This document shows, piece by piece, positions 1-7,014 of a DNA stretch of 7,500 nucleotides. The DNA comes from HB2-32-21 sp040235495. Lineage in GTDB: Bacteria; Pseudomonadota; Gammaproteobacteria; Pseudomonadales; Porticoccaceae. The DNA lies in NCBI GenBank assembly GCA_040235495.1, contig JBECKV010000133.1:1-7500 (forward strand). The letters run 5' to 3'. Positions within the stretch are counted from its first letter, which is position 1, and each line of letters opens with the position of its first letter. The notes under the pieces were generated by a model. It was not told where the DNA came from, did not search any database, and saw nothing but the letters and a program-made list of their open reading frames with translations. The translations under genes and the position numbers were made by a program.

Positions 1-34
1 GGGACGGGTTGGTTGCCCACCGCTGGCGCTTGCG

Positions 35-65
35 TCGGCTTTTCAATCGGCGAGAAAAGCGCCGA
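35..65 (+). repeat. overlapping inverted repeats in the acnA leader
   Basis: Several pairings are possible here and they exclude one another. GCTTTTC (38-44) is complementary to GAAAAGC (54-60). TCGGCG (47-52) is complementary to CGCCGA (60-65) around a 7-base loop. TCGGC (35-39) can also pair with GCCGA (61-65), extending a TTTTC/GAAAA stem (40-44 with 54-58) to ten pairs with a two-base bulge. A near-direct repeat is also present: CGAGAAAAGC (51-60) and CGAGAAAAAGC (63-73). No T-run follows, so this is not a normal intrinsic terminator for an upstream gene. Whether it lies inside the acnA transcript is unknown, because no convincing -10/-35 pair was found in 1-124. Confidence 0.5.
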
Positions 66-86
66 GAAAAAGCATCAGGTAAAAAG

Positions 87-96
87 TGTTAATTAA
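87..96 (+). promoter_or_regulatory. candidate ArcA-phosphate binding site upstream of acnA
   Basis: The ten bases TGTTAATTAA match the published ArcA-P consensus WGTTAATTAW at every position. The site lies 28 bases upstream of the acnA start codon, between the leader inverted repeats and the Shine-Dalgarno sequence. In E. coli, ArcA represses citric-acid-cycle genes, acnA included, when oxygen is low, so the position before an acnA-fumC unit makes biological sense. A second, properly phased GTTAA half-site 11 bases away, as in many E. coli ArcA sites, is not evident. The core TTAATTAA is also simply AT-rich. Whether the organism has ArcA cannot be seen from this window. Confidence 0.45.
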
Positions 97-124
97 ACAG
101 AAGTAAAGAAGGAGTGAACGGGTA

Positions 125-2800
125 ATGAGATTGACAGGTGACCGCTACCAAATCCGCAAGACCCTCATCGTCGGCGACAATACCTACCACTACTGGAGCT
201 TAAAGGCCCTGGAACAGCGGGGCTTCAGCGATGTCAACCGGCTGCCCTATAGTCTGAAAATATTGCTGGAAAATATCCTCCGTGGTGATGATGGCGGCGA
301 GGACGCCCGCCAGGCCATCGAAAGCCTCGGCAACTGGCGCCAGGTTCGAGGCAGCGAGCAGGAGATAGCGTTTCGACCGGCGCGGGTGCTGATGCAGGAT
401 TTTACCGGTGTGCCGGCGATCGTCGATCTGGCCGCGATGCGCGATGCCCTGACTCTGCGGGGACAGGATCCGTCGTTGATCAATCCACTCACGCCTGTTG
501 ATCTGGTGATCGACCATTCGGTCATGGTCGATCATTTCGCCGAGCCCGCTGCCTACCAGCGGAATGTAGAGATGGAAATGCTTCGCAACGCCGAGCGTTA
601 CCAGTTTTTGCGCTGGGGCCAGACTGTCTTTGATAATTTTCGGGTGGTGCCGCCGGGTACCGGTATCTGTCACCAGGTTAACCTTGAATATCTGGCCAAA
701 ACGGTGTGGGTCAATGCCATCGAGGGACATCTATTCGCCTATCCGGACACCCTGGTGGGCACGGATAGTCATACCACCATGATCAATGCCCTGGGCGTCC
801 TGGGATGGGGCGTCGGCGGTATCGAGGCCGAAGCCGCCATGCTGGGTCAGCCGGTTACCATGCTGATACCGGAGGTCGTCGGTTTCAAACTGAGTGGTCG
901 CCTCGGGGAGGGCGTGACTGCCACGGATCTGGTGTTAACGGTGGTGGAAAAGTTGCGTCAACATGGTGTCGTCGGAAAATTTGTCGAATTTTATGGCAGC
1001 GGTCTCGACTTTCTGCCACTGGCCGATCGGGCCACCATCGCCAACATGGCGCCGGAGTATGGCGCAACCTGCGGCTTTTTTACCATTGATCAGGAAACCC
1101 TGAATTACCTGCGTCTGAGTGGCCGCGAGGAAAAGAACATCGCGTTGGTGGAACACTATGCTCGCGCGCAGGGCATCTGGCGCGACAGTCATTCCCCCGA
1201 GCCGGTTTACGACAGCACCCTGGCGCTGGACTTGAGTGATGTGGTGCCCTGCGTGGCCGGCCCCCGCCGGCCCCAGGACCGGGTGGCGTTGAATCAATTA
1301 CCTGAAAGCATCGATCAGATGCTCGCCTTGAGAGGGCGCCCGGATCAAGGGGCAAGTGTTGCGGTAGAAGGGGCGTCGCATGCGCTGCGTGACGGCGACG
1401 TCGTCATCGCCGCCATCACCTCCTGCACCAACACCTCAAATCCCGCGGTCATGTTGGCGGCGGGCTTGGTCGCCAAAAAGGCGGCCGAACTAGGCTTAGG
1501 CCGCAAACCCTGGGTCAAAACCTCGTTGGCGCCAGGTTCCAGGGTGGTAACGGATTATTTACAGGAAGCGGGTTTGCAGCGCCATCTCGATGCCCTGGGG
1601 TTCAATCTGGTGGGCTACGGTTGTACGACCTGTATCGGCAACTCCGGGCCCTTGAGTCCCGACATTGAAGCGGCTATCGATGCAGGGGACCTGAGTGTCT
1701 GCGCGGTGCTCAGTGGTAATCGCAACTTCGAAGGACGCATTCATCCCAGGGTGCGCGCTAACTGGCTGGCGTCCCCGCCACTGGTGGTGTTGTTCGCACT
1801 CGCGGGGACTACCCGCATTGACCTGACTCGTGATGCGCTGGCGGTGGACAGGGAGGGCCGCCAGATTTTCCTTGGGGACCTCTGGCCCAGCGCCGAGGAA
1901 ATCGCTGATGCGATGCGGGTTGTGCGGGAGTCGATGTTTCGAAAGGAATATGCCAATGTCTTCAGCGGCGATGCCGCGTGGCGGCAACTAACGGTTTCGA
2001 AAGCAAAAACCTACACCTGGAATCCCGGATCAACCTATATTCAGTGCCCGCCATTTTTCAGTACCGAGCACCGCGAGCCGGAGGATATCCACGGGGCAAG
2101 AATCATTGCCGTTCTGGGAGATTCGGTGACCACGGACCACATTTCGCCCGCCGGCTCGATCGCATTGAACAGTCCGGCCGGTGAGTACCTGCGACAACAC
2201 GGTGTCGAGCAAAGCGACTTCAATTCTTATGGCTCGCGGCGCGGCAACCACGAAGTGATGATGAGAGGCACCTTCGCCAATGTGCGTATCAGGAATGAAA
2301 TGGTGCCGGGCACCGAGGGGGGATATACGCGCCTGTTGCCGGACGGCGCGCAAATGCCGATCTACGATGCGGCGATGCGCTACCAAAAGACGCATACTCC
2401 GCTCGTGGTGATTGCCGGCAAGGAGTACGGTACCGGTTCCAGCCGAGACTGGGCCGCCAAGGGGACGAAACTGTTAGGGATCAAAGCGGTTATCGCGGAG
2501 AGTTTCGAACGTATTCACCGCTCCAACCTCATTGGCATGGGCGTGTTGCCCCTACAGTTTCAAAATAACGAGAGCCGACACAGTTTGGCAATCGATGGCA
2601 CTGAAACAATTGATCTTGCCGGGATCGGTATCCTGAAACCGGGAGGCACGGTGAGATTGAGTCTGCAAAGCGAAACCGGTGCGCGGGTGCAGACTGATTT
2701 GCTGTGTCGAATAGATACTGAAATAGAACTTGATTATTTTCGAAGTGGCGGCATATTAAATTTCGTGCTGGACCGCCTGGGTCGGAACGCCACTGGTTAA
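125..2800 (+). CDS. acnA: aconitate hydratase A (aconitase)
   Basis: Cytoplasmic [4Fe-4S] enzyme that interconverts citrate and isocitrate through cis-aconitate in the citric acid and glyoxylate cycles. The 891-residue product equals E. coli AcnA in length and is colinear with it. Visible landmarks are QDFTGVPAIVDLAAM (91-105), VIDHSV (128-133), GTDSHTTMINALG (212-224), the cluster ligands Cys434 in SCTNTS and Cys500/Cys503 in GYGCTTCIGNSGPL, and the C-terminal swivel domain with DSVTTDHISPAGS (666-678) and GSSRDWAAKG (771-780). All three cluster cysteines and the substrate-binding serine/arginine loop are intact. The start is an ATG ten bases after AAGGAG (109-114), giving an N-terminus that aligns with the family. 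The stop codon shares its last base with the fumC ATG. The extended similarity to AcnA argues against the 2-methylisocitrate dehydratase AcnD. Confidence 0.97.
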   Translation: MRLTGDRYQIRKTLIVGDNTYHYWSLKALEQRGFSDVNRLPYSLKILLENILRGDDGGEDARQAIESLGNWRQVRGSEQEIAFRPARVLMQDFTGVPAIVDLAAMRDALTLRGQDPSLINPLTPVDLVIDHSVMVDHFAEPAAYQRNVEMEMLRNAERYQFLRWGQTVFDNFRVVPPGTGICHQVNLEYLAKTVWVNAIEGHLFAYPDTLVGTDSHTTMINALGVLGWGVGGIEAEAAMLGQPVTMLIPEVVGFKLSGRLGEGVTATDLVLTVVEKLRQHGVVGKFVEFYGSGLDFLPLADRATIANMAPEYGATCGFFTIDQETLNYLRLSGREEKNIALVEHYARAQGIWRDSHSPEPVYDSTLALDLSDVVPCVAGPRRPQDRVALNQLPESIDQMLALRGRPDQGASVAVEGASHALRDGDVVIAAITSCTNTSNPAVMLAAGLVAKKAAELGLGRKPWVKTSLAPGSRVVTDYLQEAGLQRHLDALGFNLVGYGCTTCIGNSGPLSPDIEAAIDAGDLSVCAVLSGNRNFEGRIHPRVRANWLASPPLVVLFALAGTTRIDLTRDALAVDREGRQIFLGDLWPSAEEIADAMRVVRESMFRKEYANVFSGDAAWRQLTVSKAKTYTWNPGSTYIQCPPFFSTEHREPEDIHGARIIAVLGDSVTTDHISPAGSIALNSPAGEYLRQHGVEQSDFNSYGSRRGNHEVMMRGTFANVRIRNEMVPGTEGGYTRLLPDGAQMPIYDAAMRYQKTHTPLVVIAGKEYGTGSSRDWAAKGTKLLGIKAVIAESFERIHRSNLIGMGVLPLQFQNNESRHSLAIDGTETIDLAGIGILKPGGTVRLSLQSETGARVQTDLLCRIDTEIELDYFRSGGILNFVLDRLGRNATG

Positions 2801-4221
2801 TGCTTATGAGCAGCCGTAAAGAGCAGGATGGTTTAGGCAGTGTCGATGTCCCTGTCGAAGCCCTCTGGGGCGCCCAGACTCAACGCTCGATAAACAATTT
2901 CGACATCGGCGGCGACCGCTTTCCCGAGGATTTCATTCAGACCTTTGCTCTGGTCAAAAAAGCCGCGGCACGAGCCAATTGCGAACTGGGATTGTTGCCG
3001 GCGTTACAGACCCGATTGATTTGCCAGGCCTGTGATGAAATTATCGCCGGACGCCACGCGGAGCAATTTCCCCTGGTGGTCTGGCAAACCGGCAGTGGCA
3101 CCCAAACCAACATGAATCTCAATGAGGTCATTGCCAACCGGGCTAATGAAATCGACGGCCAGCAGCGCGGTCAAAAGCAGCCCGTCCATCCCAATGACCA
3201 TGTCAATTGCTCCCAGTCATCCAATGATGTCTTTCCGAGTGTGATGCATGTCGCCGTGGTGTTGCGCTGGCGCCAGCATCTCCTGCCCGCGTTAGCTTGC
3301 CTGACTCGCGAATTTGAGGAAAAAGAGCAGGCCTTTGCCGAACATGTGAAGGTCGGACGTACCCATTTGATGGACGCCGCCCCGGTCACCCTCGGTCAGG
3401 AATTTAGTGGCTATGCCAGCCAGTTGCGCTATGCCTCGCGGCAACTGGAACACGGGCTGGGCAGTCTGTACTCCCTGGCTTTGGGGGGCAGTGCCGTGGG
3501 TACCGGGTTGAACACGCACCCGGCGTGGGCAGCGACAGTAAGTCGGGAAATCAGCCGTTTGACCGGGTCGGGTTTCCAGCCCGCTGACAATGCCTTCATG
3601 GCGCTGGCGTGCCACGATCAGCTGGTGAACTTTCACGGCTGCTTGCGTGTTTTGGCGCTCGCGCTTTATAAAATCGGCAATGATTTGCGCTGGTTGGCGA
3701 GTGGCCCCCGATGCGGGCTGAACGAATTACGGTTGCCGGCCAACGAGCCGGGTAGTTCAATCATGCCTGACAAGGTCAATCCCACCCAAATCGAGGCGTT
3801 GACCATGGTGGTTGCTCAGGTGATTGGTAATGATGCTTGCGTGGCATTCGCCGGTTCCCAGGGGCAACTCGAACTCAACGTATTTAAACCGGTGATCATA
3901 CTCAACATCCTCAAGTCGATGCGTTTACTGGCCGACAGTATGGATAGCTTTCGCAAAAATTGCGTAGCCGGGATTGGCGTTAACGACGCACAGTTCGCGA
4001 CTAATATAGAGCGGTCCTTGATGCTGGTGACCGCGCTCAATCCGGTGATTGGTTACGACAACGCGGCAAAAGTAGCGAAACTGGCGCGGGAGAAAAACAT
4101 ATCGCTCAAGCAAGCCGTTTTGGAATTGGGCTATCTCGATGAAAGCCGCTTTGACGAACTGGTCGATCCTCGCAAGATGCTGGGGCCGAATATTTCATCT
4201 CAAGAAAATATTGAAGGGTAA
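2800..4221 (+). CDS. fumC: class II fumarate hydratase (fumarase C)
   Basis: Iron-independent homotetrameric fumarase that interconverts fumarate and L-malate in the cytoplasm. The 473-residue product is near the usual length (E. coli FumC has 467). Seen in order: WGAQTQRS (23-30), WQTGSGTQTNMNLNEV (95-110), the B-site HPND (130-133), SQSSNDVFP (138-146), GRTH with His189 equivalent to E. coli catalytic His188, GTGLNTHP (234-241), and the lyase signature GSSIMPDKVNP (318-328) with Ser319 and Lys325 equivalent to E. coli Ser318 and Lys324. Asp324 replaces a glycine found in the family members I recall. The ATG at 2800 overlaps the acnA stop (TAATG) and has no good Shine-Dalgarno sequence, so coupled translation is likely. 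A second in-frame ATG at 2806 fits the alignment equally well. Only 40 bases separate its stop from that of the converging corA, and I see no strong terminator there. Confidence 0.96.
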   Translation: MLMSSRKEQDGLGSVDVPVEALWGAQTQRSINNFDIGGDRFPEDFIQTFALVKKAAARANCELGLLPALQTRLICQACDEIIAGRHAEQFPLVVWQTGSGTQTNMNLNEVIANRANEIDGQQRGQKQPVHPNDHVNCSQSSNDVFPSVMHVAVVLRWRQHLLPALACLTREFEEKEQAFAEHVKVGRTHLMDAAPVTLGQEFSGYASQLRYASRQLEHGLGSLYSLALGGSAVGTGLNTHPAWAATVSREISRLTGSGFQPADNAFMALACHDQLVNFHGCLRVLALALYKIGNDLRWLASGPRCGLNELRLPANEPGSSIMPDKVNPTQIEALTMVVAQVIGNDACVAFAGSQGQLELNVFKPVIILNILKSMRLLADSMDSFRKNCVAGIGVNDAQFATNIERSLMLVTALNPVIGYDNAAKVAKLAREKNISLKQAVLELGYLDESRFDELVDPRKMLGPNISSQENIEG

Positions 4222-4261
4222 CGTTTTCTGAAGAAACTGGGCCTTGCCGATAGCCGTACGA

Positions 4262-5338
4262 TCAAAACCATTTTTGGCGTCTGAAATAAAGCAACATGGC
4301 GATAACCGTTGCGAGCATTACTCCCCATGCGATCGGATAGCCGTAGTACCAGTGCAACTCAGGCATTGCCCAGGGGCTATTCGGGTGGCTGAAATTCATG
4401 CCGTACAGACCCACTATAAAAGTCAGTGGAATAAATATAGTTGCTATAACGGTCAGTACCCTCATGGTGTCACCGAGTCGATGATTGGCGGACGAGAGGT
4501 AGAGATCAATCAGGCTCGCGGACATTTCACGGTAGTTTTCCAGAAACTCCATGATTTGCGTGCTGTGGTCGTAACAATCCCTTAGATAGAGTAGCGTATC
4601 GTCACTTATGAATGAAAAGTCGTCGTGCAGTAATCTATTCAGCAATTCCCGTTGTGGCCACAAACTTCTGCGCAGTAGCAATAGCTCCCTTCTTGCCTCG
4701 TGAATTTGAGTCAGCATTTCATGGTTGTGTTTAAAACCGAGGATATCCTCTTCGATCACTTCTATGGTTTCACCAAAGGACTCCAGGATCGGATAGCCCT
4801 GGTCTATAACCAGATCGAAGATGCAGTAGAACAGGTAGTCCTCGTGCCGCTGCCGCATGCGGGAGTTCTTTTTTCGCAGGCGCAGGCGCAGGGGTTCAAA
4901 GGGGTCAACATTGCCTTCGGCAAAACTGACAACAAAATTCTCGCCGACGAAAATCGAAATCTGTTCGACCCTGATCCCTGATTCCTCGAGATAGGGTAGG
5001 GAAAGGACCGCGAAAAGATGCTCGTTGTATTCGTCGAGTTTCGGTCGCTGACCGGTGTTGATGACATCTTCCAGCGCCAGGGGGTGGAGATTGAACATTT
5101 CGCCGATGTTTTTGATGCTTGCGACCGCCGCGCATCCCTGAAGGTGAATCCAGGTGGTATTGGTGCTTTCCAGGTAGGTCTTGCATTCCTCCACCGTAGC
5201 CAATTCTATTTCCAGATAATCGCTTGGAGAGTAATCTATCAACCGAATGGTCAGCGATTCGAGCGCTATGTCCCTCTTGTGTTGAAGTGTGCCGGGGGCC
5301 GTGCCTGGTGGATGATAGGTTTTCTTGAAGTACGCCAT
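4262..5338 (-). CDS. corA: CorA-family magnesium/cobalt channel
   Basis: Inner-membrane pentameric channel that takes up Mg2+ and can pass Co2+ or Ni2+. With the start chosen here it has 358 residues. An alpha/beta cytoplasmic N-terminal domain (about 25-150) is followed by long charged helices (about 185-290). Two closely spaced C-terminal transmembrane helices (about 293-312 and 331-351) flank the family signature YGMNF (312-316). The periplasmic loop continues to MPEL (325-328), as in E. coli CorA, but carries a few extra residues between GMN and MPEL. The protein ends in a short basic tail. The frame stays open upstream to an ATG at 5479, but that start would overlap the 3' end of nhaD. 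The ATG at 5338 has GGGAGG in front of it and gives a normal family N-terminus. It lies 100 bases downstream of nhaD on the same strand. Exact ion specificity cannot be read from sequence. Confidence 0.93.
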   Translation of the reverse strand: MAYFKKTYHPPGTAPGTLQHKRDIALESLTIRLIDYSPSDYLEIELATVEECKTYLESTNTTWIHLQGCAAVASIKNIGEMFNLHPLALEDVINTGQRPKLDEYNEHLFAVLSLPYLEESGIRVEQISIFVGENFVVSFAEGNVDPFEPLRLRLRKKNSRMRQRHEDYLFYCIFDLVIDQGYPILESFGETIEVIEEDILGFKHNHEMLTQIHEARRELLLLRRSLWPQRELLNRLLHDDFSFISDDTLLYLRDCYDHSTQIMEFLENYREMSASLIDLYLSSANHRLGDTMRVLTVIATIFIPLTFIVGLYGMNFSHPNSPWAMPELHWYYGYPIAWGVMLATVIAMLLYFRRQKWF

Positions 5339-5349
5339 CGTTGGTTTTG

Positions 5350-5355
5350 CCTCCC
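5350..5355 (-). promoter_or_regulatory. Shine-Dalgarno sequence deciding the corA start
   Basis: On the minus strand this reads GGGAGG, eleven bases before the ATG at 5338. It supports that start over the longer in-frame ATG at 5479, which lies inside nhaD. Confidence 0.65.
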
Positions 5356-5386
5356 GGGGATGCTGGGGCCTGTTGACACTCAATGG

Positions 5387-5417
5387 ATTGTACCGGTTGC
5401 GGCCGAGAAAGCGCCAA
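5387..5417 (-). promoter_or_regulatory. possible corA promoter
   Basis: On the minus strand TACAAT (5387-5392) differs from the sigma-70 -10 consensus at one position. A weak -35-like TTGGCG (5412-5417) lies 19 bases upstream, which is a long spacer. Transcription from it would begin near 5380 and leave a leader of about 40 bases before the corA ATG. It would let corA be expressed apart from nhaD. The -10 is good, the -35 and spacing are poor, and read-through from nhaD remains possible because no terminator is evident between the genes. Confidence 0.3.
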
Positions 5418-5438
5418 TCAAAGCGCGACGCCAGGCAG

Positions 5439-6728
5439 TCACTGCGAGAGGAATAGATGCGCGCATACGGAGGCTGCATAACCTAAAGCAATAACCGGAG
5501 CCCATTTCAGATGTCCCCCGAAAGAGTACAGGCCCTTTGATTGGCCCATAAGGGCGACACCGGCGGCCGACCCCATGGATAGTAATGATCCGCCGACCCC
5601 GGCTGTTAGCGTCACCAATAACCACTGAGACGTGTCCATGTCAGGTTCCATTTCGAGCACCGAAAACATTACGGGGATATTGTCGATAACCGCTGACAAT
5701 ATGCCAATTATTACGTTAGCCCACGTCGAGCTTAAATTGCTGTATATGGCCGATGAGGCAAGTTCGAGGTAGCCGAGCGCCGATAGCCCGCCAATACAAA
5801 ATATAATCCCGTAAAAAAATAGTAAGGTATCCCATTCGGAGTCCTTGATGTGCACAAAAATATCGAATTTGATCTCCTCGTCATCCTTGATTTGCAACCA
5901 ATATCCGACCAGCATCAATAATGAAAGGCCCATCATCATGCCCATGAAGGGTGGCAGGTATAACATTTCCTCGCCAATAATCGAAATTGCAATCGTCAAA
6001 AAAAACAGGAATATGATTAGTGTGGCGCCTTTCTTTACACGCACCGGAGTTTCCGACTGTACGGATGGCTTGGTGCTTGGTATAAAGTAACTCAGGATGG
6101 CAGCCGGGATGGCAAAATTAATCACTGCTGGAAGGAAAAGGTTGAAAAATTGGATGAATTCTATCGTCCCTGATTGCCACATCATCAACGAGGTCACATC
6201 ACCGAAGGGACTGTAGACGCCGCCGGCATTCGAGGCGACAACGATATTAATTAAACTCAGTCTGGTAAATTCTAGGTTGTTTTTACCACAAGCCAGAACC
6301 ACCGCGCCCATCACCATTGCCGTGGTCAAATTATTGACTATGGACGAAATAAAAAATGCGAGTATTCCTGTCAACCAAAATAGTTTTCTATAATTTAAAC
6401 CCCGCCGGATCAACGAATAGCGAGCTTTTTCAAAGACATTTCTCTCCACCAGCGCGTTTGTATAGGTCATGGACACTAATAGGAAAAGGAGCAATTCACC
6501 ATATTCCATCAGGTCCTGCTTGATGACGACTCCAATCTGCTCTTTTGTAAAGCCATGCCTGGCGACCGCCAGTTGCGCGACCAGGAGCCATATTATTGCG
6601 GAGGCAAAAAGAACCGGCTTGGATTTTCTAATGTGTGTGAACTCTTCCGAAGCTACGAGTATGTACGCCAGGATAAAGATAAAGAGACAGGCGAGCCCCA
6701 GGTTGGACGCTGTTTCATGGATATTCAT
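5439..6728 (-). CDS. nhaD: NhaD-type Na+/H+ antiporter
   Basis: Inner-membrane secondary transporter of the NhaD branch of the ion transporter superfamily. Family members expel Na+ or Li+ in exchange for protons and are typical of marine, halophilic and alkaliphilic bacteria. The 429-residue product has roughly a dozen hydrophobic segments (for example about 10-26, 38-55, 76-90, 115-131, 192-215, 234-251, 259-277, 302-319, 335-348 and 408-427). Family landmarks with polar residues inside membrane segments are visible: SSIVNNLTTAMVMGAVV (128-144), SNAGGVYSPFGDVTSLMMW (166-184), DNIPV (349-353) and GSAAGV (386-391). The ATG at 6728 has no good Shine-Dalgarno sequence, but an in-frame TGA lies five codons upstream with no other start between. 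The gene is noticeably AT-richer than acnA. It is followed on the same strand by corA. Substrate preference is inferred from the family only. Confidence 0.9.
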   Translation of the reverse strand: MNIHETASNLGLACLFIFILAYILVASEEFTHIRKSKPVLFASAIIWLLVAQLAVARHGFTKEQIGVVIKQDLMEYGELLLFLLVSMTYTNALVERNVFEKARYSLIRRGLNYRKLFWLTGILAFFISSIVNNLTTAMVMGAVVLACGKNNLEFTRLSLINIVVASNAGGVYSPFGDVTSLMMWQSGTIEFIQFFNLFLPAVINFAIPAAILSYFIPSTKPSVQSETPVRVKKGATLIIFLFFLTIAISIIGEEMLYLPPFMGMMMGLSLLMLVGYWLQIKDDEEIKFDIFVHIKDSEWDTLLFFYGIIFCIGGLSALGYLELASSAIYSNLSSTWANVIIGILSAVIDNIPVMFSVLEMEPDMDTSQWLLVTLTAGVGGSLLSMGSAAGVALMGQSKGLYSFGGHLKWAPVIALGYAASVCAHLFLSQ

Positions 6729-6783
6729 AGGTGCGGTTTTTGATCAGGACAACAGGTGGCCGGCAGTCTACTCCTATTGCTGT

Positions 6784-6821
6784 GAATAAGTAATGGACCA
6801 CCGAACCCGGTGTTCTTATTC
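6784..6821 (-). repeat. imperfect hairpin in the nhaD leader region
   Basis: GAATAAG (6784-6790) and CTTATTC (6815-6821) are perfectly complementary. They enclose an inner perfect stem, CACCG (6799-6803) with CGGTG (6808-6812), around a four-base loop. GA (6796-6797) can also pair with TC (6814-6815), in competition with the last outer pair. The structure ends 56 bases upstream of the nhaD ATG. It lacks a T-run on either strand, so it is not an ordinary terminator. It could be a leader RNA structure or an operator. I do not recognise it as a known riboswitch class. Confidence 0.5.
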
Positions 6822-6954
6822 CCAGGCACGGAGATAACCTTCAGTGGTGATCGTTGAACGGTGCGTAAGTGGCCGGTAGGTAGGTGCCGCGAAGGGGCGG
6901 GCGCTCGATATATCCCGACCCGCTGCTCGACTGGCTGAAACTGCTCACTTCGCG

Positions 6955-7014
6955 ATTATTCCGACAGCGACTATTCCGGCAGCCACTATTCCGGCAGCCA
7001 CTATTCCGACACCC
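6955..7014. repeat. four-copy 15-bp tandem repeat
   Basis: Four adjacent 15-base units occupy 6955-6969, 6970-6984, 6985-6999 and 7000-7014. The two middle copies are identical (ACTATTCCGGCAGCC). The outer copies differ at a few positions, mainly a G-to-A change giving CCGACA and one or two changes at the ends. The array lies about 50 bases past the stop of the LOG-family gene. As the unit is a multiple of three, it keeps reading frames open on both strands (plus strand LFRQP-like, minus strand AAGIV-like), but neither frame has good coding support. It is most simply a small minisatellite that may vary in copy number between strains. Confidence 0.85.

Noticed and set aside
1..96. Open plus-strand frame running in from the left edge to TAA at 94-96, possible end of an upstream gene
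   Set aside because: Only 31 codons, not recognisable, and it passes through the inverted repeats. It may be chance.
200..730. Minus-strand 176-codon frame inside acnA
   Set aside because: Mirror of the strongly conserved acnA frame, with no recognisable domain.
4222..4261. Terminator in the convergent fumC/corA gap
   Set aside because: Only weak AT-rich or short GGC/GCC pairings are present and no T-run follows them on either strand.
5373..5378. Plus-strand TTGACA, a perfect -35 hexamer
   Set aside because: No -10-like hexamer at 16-18 bases downstream, and no plus-strand gene follows.
5339..5479. 47-residue N-terminal extension of CorA from the ATG at 5479
   Set aside because: It would overlap the nhaD 3' end, has no family similarity, and the ATG at 5338 has a GGGAGG ribosome site.
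5018..5494. Plus-strand 158-codon frame antisense to corA
   Set aside because: Shadow of corA on the opposite strand, with no family motifs, while the corA frame is clearly coding.
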